Assembly: GCF_026341125.1 (NCBI RefSeq)
Contig: NZ_JAPEOR010000001.1
Span: 2,108,001 to 2,172,000, forward strand
Source: Streptomyces sp. NBC_01142
GTDB lineage: Bacteria > Actinomycetota > Actinomycetes > Streptomycetales > Streptomycetaceae
Length of the DNA stretch: 64,000 nt
Reading direction: 5' to 3'
Made by a program: the position numbers and the translations under genes. The notes beneath the pieces were generated by a model, which searched no databases, was not told where the DNA came from, and saw only the letters and a list, made by a program, of their open reading frames with translations. Shown here piece after piece: positions 62,630 to 64,000 of this stretch; position 1 is the stretch's first letter; every line of letters begins with the position of its first letter.

Positions 62630-62860
62630 ATGACGAACATCGAGATGAACCCCGCAACCGCAACCGCAACCGACACCCTCGAGGCCCCTGTCGCCGACGC
62701 GCCTCACCAGAAGGGCAAGAAGAAGAACAAGGCCAAGCGGCGCGCGGCCAAGGCCCTGGCGTGGTTCGCCCTGGTCTTCACCGCGCTCCTGGTCCTGGCA
62801 GAGCCGTGGCTGCTGATCCCGGTCGCCACCCTGATCGTGGCGGTCTCCCTCTGGGACTGA
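62630..62860 (+). CDS. Small hypothetical membrane protein, 76 residues
   Basis: An ATG start, a Thr/Ala-rich N-terminus, a highly basic stretch (HQKGKKKNKAKRRAAK) and a hydrophobic C-terminus with one long or two short helices (WFALVFTALLVLAEPWLLIPV). I do not know the family. Base composition is typical of coding sequence. Its upstream region was separated from the DUF2255 side by the IS insertion. Confidence 0.55.
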   Translation: MTNIEMNPATATATDTLEAPVADAPHQKGKKKNKAKRRAAKALAWFALVFTALLVLAEPWLLIPVATLIVAVSLWD

Positions 62861-62953
62861 GGTGGCCGAGCCTCTCTTCGCCGCCGGGCGATACTCCTCA
62901 GTCCCTCTCTCCAAGCCGCGCCGAGAGCTCACGCCGAGCTTCCTGAACACCTG

Positions 62954-63069
62954 CGGTGGGGGCCCGGGATGTGACGCGCCCCTGGCGCGGTGCCTGCGGT
63001 GGGCCCCCGGGGACTCAGTCCGCGCGGCCCGTCGCCGCCACCGTCACGCCGAGGCCGATCATCGCGCAG
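62954..63069. repeat. Direct repeat, right copy (intact lysE 3' end)
   Basis: Partner of 52668-52782. It includes the last 55 bases of the intact lysE gene and 61 bases downstream of it. Confidence 0.85.
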
Positions 63070-63683
63070 CCGCCTGCCCCGCCCACCATCGACAGCCGGC
63101 GCTCCGAGCGGGCGAACCAGGTGCGGGCGGCCGCCGCGCCCAGCCCCCACAGGGTGTCCGTGACCATGCCGATGCAGATCGGGACCAGGCCCAACACCAG
63201 CATCTGGGCGGGCAGACGGCCCGCCGAGTGGTCCACGAACTGCGGCAGCACCGCGGCGAAGAAGACAATCCCCTTCGGGTTGGTGACGCCCACCAGGACG
63301 CCGTCCACGACGGTACGGAGATCGCCGCGCGGCCGGCCCGAAGGAGCCGCCATGTCCGAGACCTTCATGTCCTTCCGGTGCCGGAACGCCTGCACCCCCA
63401 GATGGACCAGATAGGCCGCACCCGCCAGCTTCACCGCCAGGAACACCGCCGCCGACCGTTCCACCAGCGTGCCCACGCCCAGGGCGACGGCCACCACCAA
63501 GACGTACGAGCCGAGGAGATTGCCGAACGCCGTCGCCAGTGCCGTACGGCGACCGTGGGCGAGGGCCCGGCCGATCACGAAGAGCACGCTCGGCCCCGGG
63601 ATCACGATCACCAGCAGGGATATGGCCGCGAAGGCGAGCAGACGGTCGGTCGACACCATGTCCAGAACTCCCAGCTCGTCCAC
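63015..63683 (-). CDS. LysE/RhtB-family amino-acid exporter
   Basis: A 222-residue membrane protein with six helices. The N-terminal LLVIVIPGPSVLFVIGRALAHGRR block, containing the PGP motif, and VGVTNPKGIVFFAAVLPQFV are hallmarks. It exports amino acids or derivatives; the exact substrate is unknown. The start may be the ATG at 63683 or the internal ATG at 63659. Its end is copied at 52.7 kb. Confidence 0.9.
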   Translation of the reverse strand: MDELGVLDMVSTDRLLAFAAISLLVIVIPGPSVLFVIGRALAHGRRTALATAFGNLLGSYVLVVAVALGVGTLVERSAAVFLAVKLAGAAYLVHLGVQAFRHRKDMKVSDMAAPSGRPRGDLRTVVDGVLVGVTNPKGIVFFAAVLPQFVDHSAGRLPAQMLVLGLVPICIGMVTDTLWGLGAAAARTWFARSERRLSMVGGAGGCAMIGLGVTVAATGRAD

Positions 63684-63969
63684 CCCGGTCGTGACACTCC
63701 TCCGGTCGTGCCATTCAACCAGCCGCGCGAATCAGGCGGCAGCGGGTTATGGCAGCAGGCCCGCGCCGCGCCGCCGGCCCACCGAACGTGATCGGCATCC
63801 CGGTCGCACGGCGCAGCCGCAGCAGTGCCGCCCGCATCTCCACCCCTTCACCGGGTCCGGGTCACGCGATTGTCCTCCTGCCGCGAGCACACCAGCCCCG
63901 TACGGGGGTAGTGAGATCTGGGTCGCTGATTACACGATGTCAGTGACAGGTCCGCAATGAGGAGGACAT

Positions 63970-64000
63970 ATGACGTCAGGCAGTGCGACGGAGAGGTTCC
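63970..64000 (+). CDS. Start of a gene cut by the window edge
   Basis: ATG with GAGGAGGAC 4 bases upstream, an ideal ribosome site, opening as MTSGSATERF. Only ten codons are visible, so the product cannot be named. The 286 bases between it and lysE (divergent) hold no gene. Confidence 0.5.
   Translation, partial: MTSGSATERF

Overview
This is a high-GC actinobacterial chromosome segment, almost certainly from Streptomyces or a close relative. Third codon positions are strongly G/C, many starts are GTG or overlap as ATGA/GTGA, and the gene types are typical of the genus (LAL and LysR regulators, APC and MFS permeases, DUF2255, CorA, LysA, LuxR). No rRNA, tRNA or CRISPR array was seen. The left edge cuts an APC permease. 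The right edge cuts a gene that has just started.

Layout. 1-4.8 kb: two APC-type permeases, a short AraC regulator and a VOC protein. 5.5-7.9 kb: a short UvrA-like ABC protein. 8.0-39.3 kb: a nonribosomal peptide (NRPS) gene cluster. 39.5-46 kb: a LysR/SnoaL/SDR group, then a MocR regulator divergent from a class-V aminotransferase and an MFS exporter. 46-52.6 kb: housekeeping and decaying genes (methyltransferase, AraC remnant, NUDIX, regulator remnant, CorA, YcaQ-like protein, LysA). 52.7-63.1 kb: a block flanked by 115-bp direct repeats of the lysE 3' end. It holds a membrane-anchored multicopper oxidase, SRPBCC protein, carotenoid-oxygenase-family enzyme, MFS exporter, LAL regulator, DUF2255 protein and an IS4-type insertion sequence. 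The window ends with lysE.

The NRPS cluster. One long minus-strand operon encodes an amino-acid beta-hydroxylase (VioC/AsnO type), NRPS-1 (A-T-C-A-T-TE), both glutamate mutase subunits (a source of 3-methylaspartate), NRPS-2 (half C-A-T-C-A-T) and a free-standing C domain, coupled by short overlaps after the first junction. Around it lies a set that matches the lincomycin/hormaomycin 4-alkyl-L-proline pathway: a LmbB2-like tyrosine hydroxylase, a LmbB1-like DOPA dioxygenase, a LmbA-like gamma-glutamyltransferase homologue, a LmbY-like F420 reductase, a candidate C-methyltransferase, a prephenate dehydrogenase for tyrosine supply, MbtH, a LmbU-type regulator and an exporter. No LmbX isomerase was found. 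An MppJ/SgvM-type 2-oxoacid C3-methyltransferase and a branched-chain aminotransferase suggest a further beta-methylated amino acid. The palindrome CTCGCCGGCGAG, or a one-base variant, occurs in three divergent promoters of the cluster, which suggests a LmbU regulon.

Reading the modules together, I infer NRPS-2, then the free C domain, then NRPS-1 with its TE, giving a small peptide. The residues would be an Asp-type residue (probably 3-methyl-Asp), a basic or Gln-type residue (possibly beta-hydroxylated) and two residues activated by Pro-like A domains with reduced pockets, suited to 4-substituted prolines. I do not recognise a known product with this combination, so the cluster is the best candidate for an undescribed system here.
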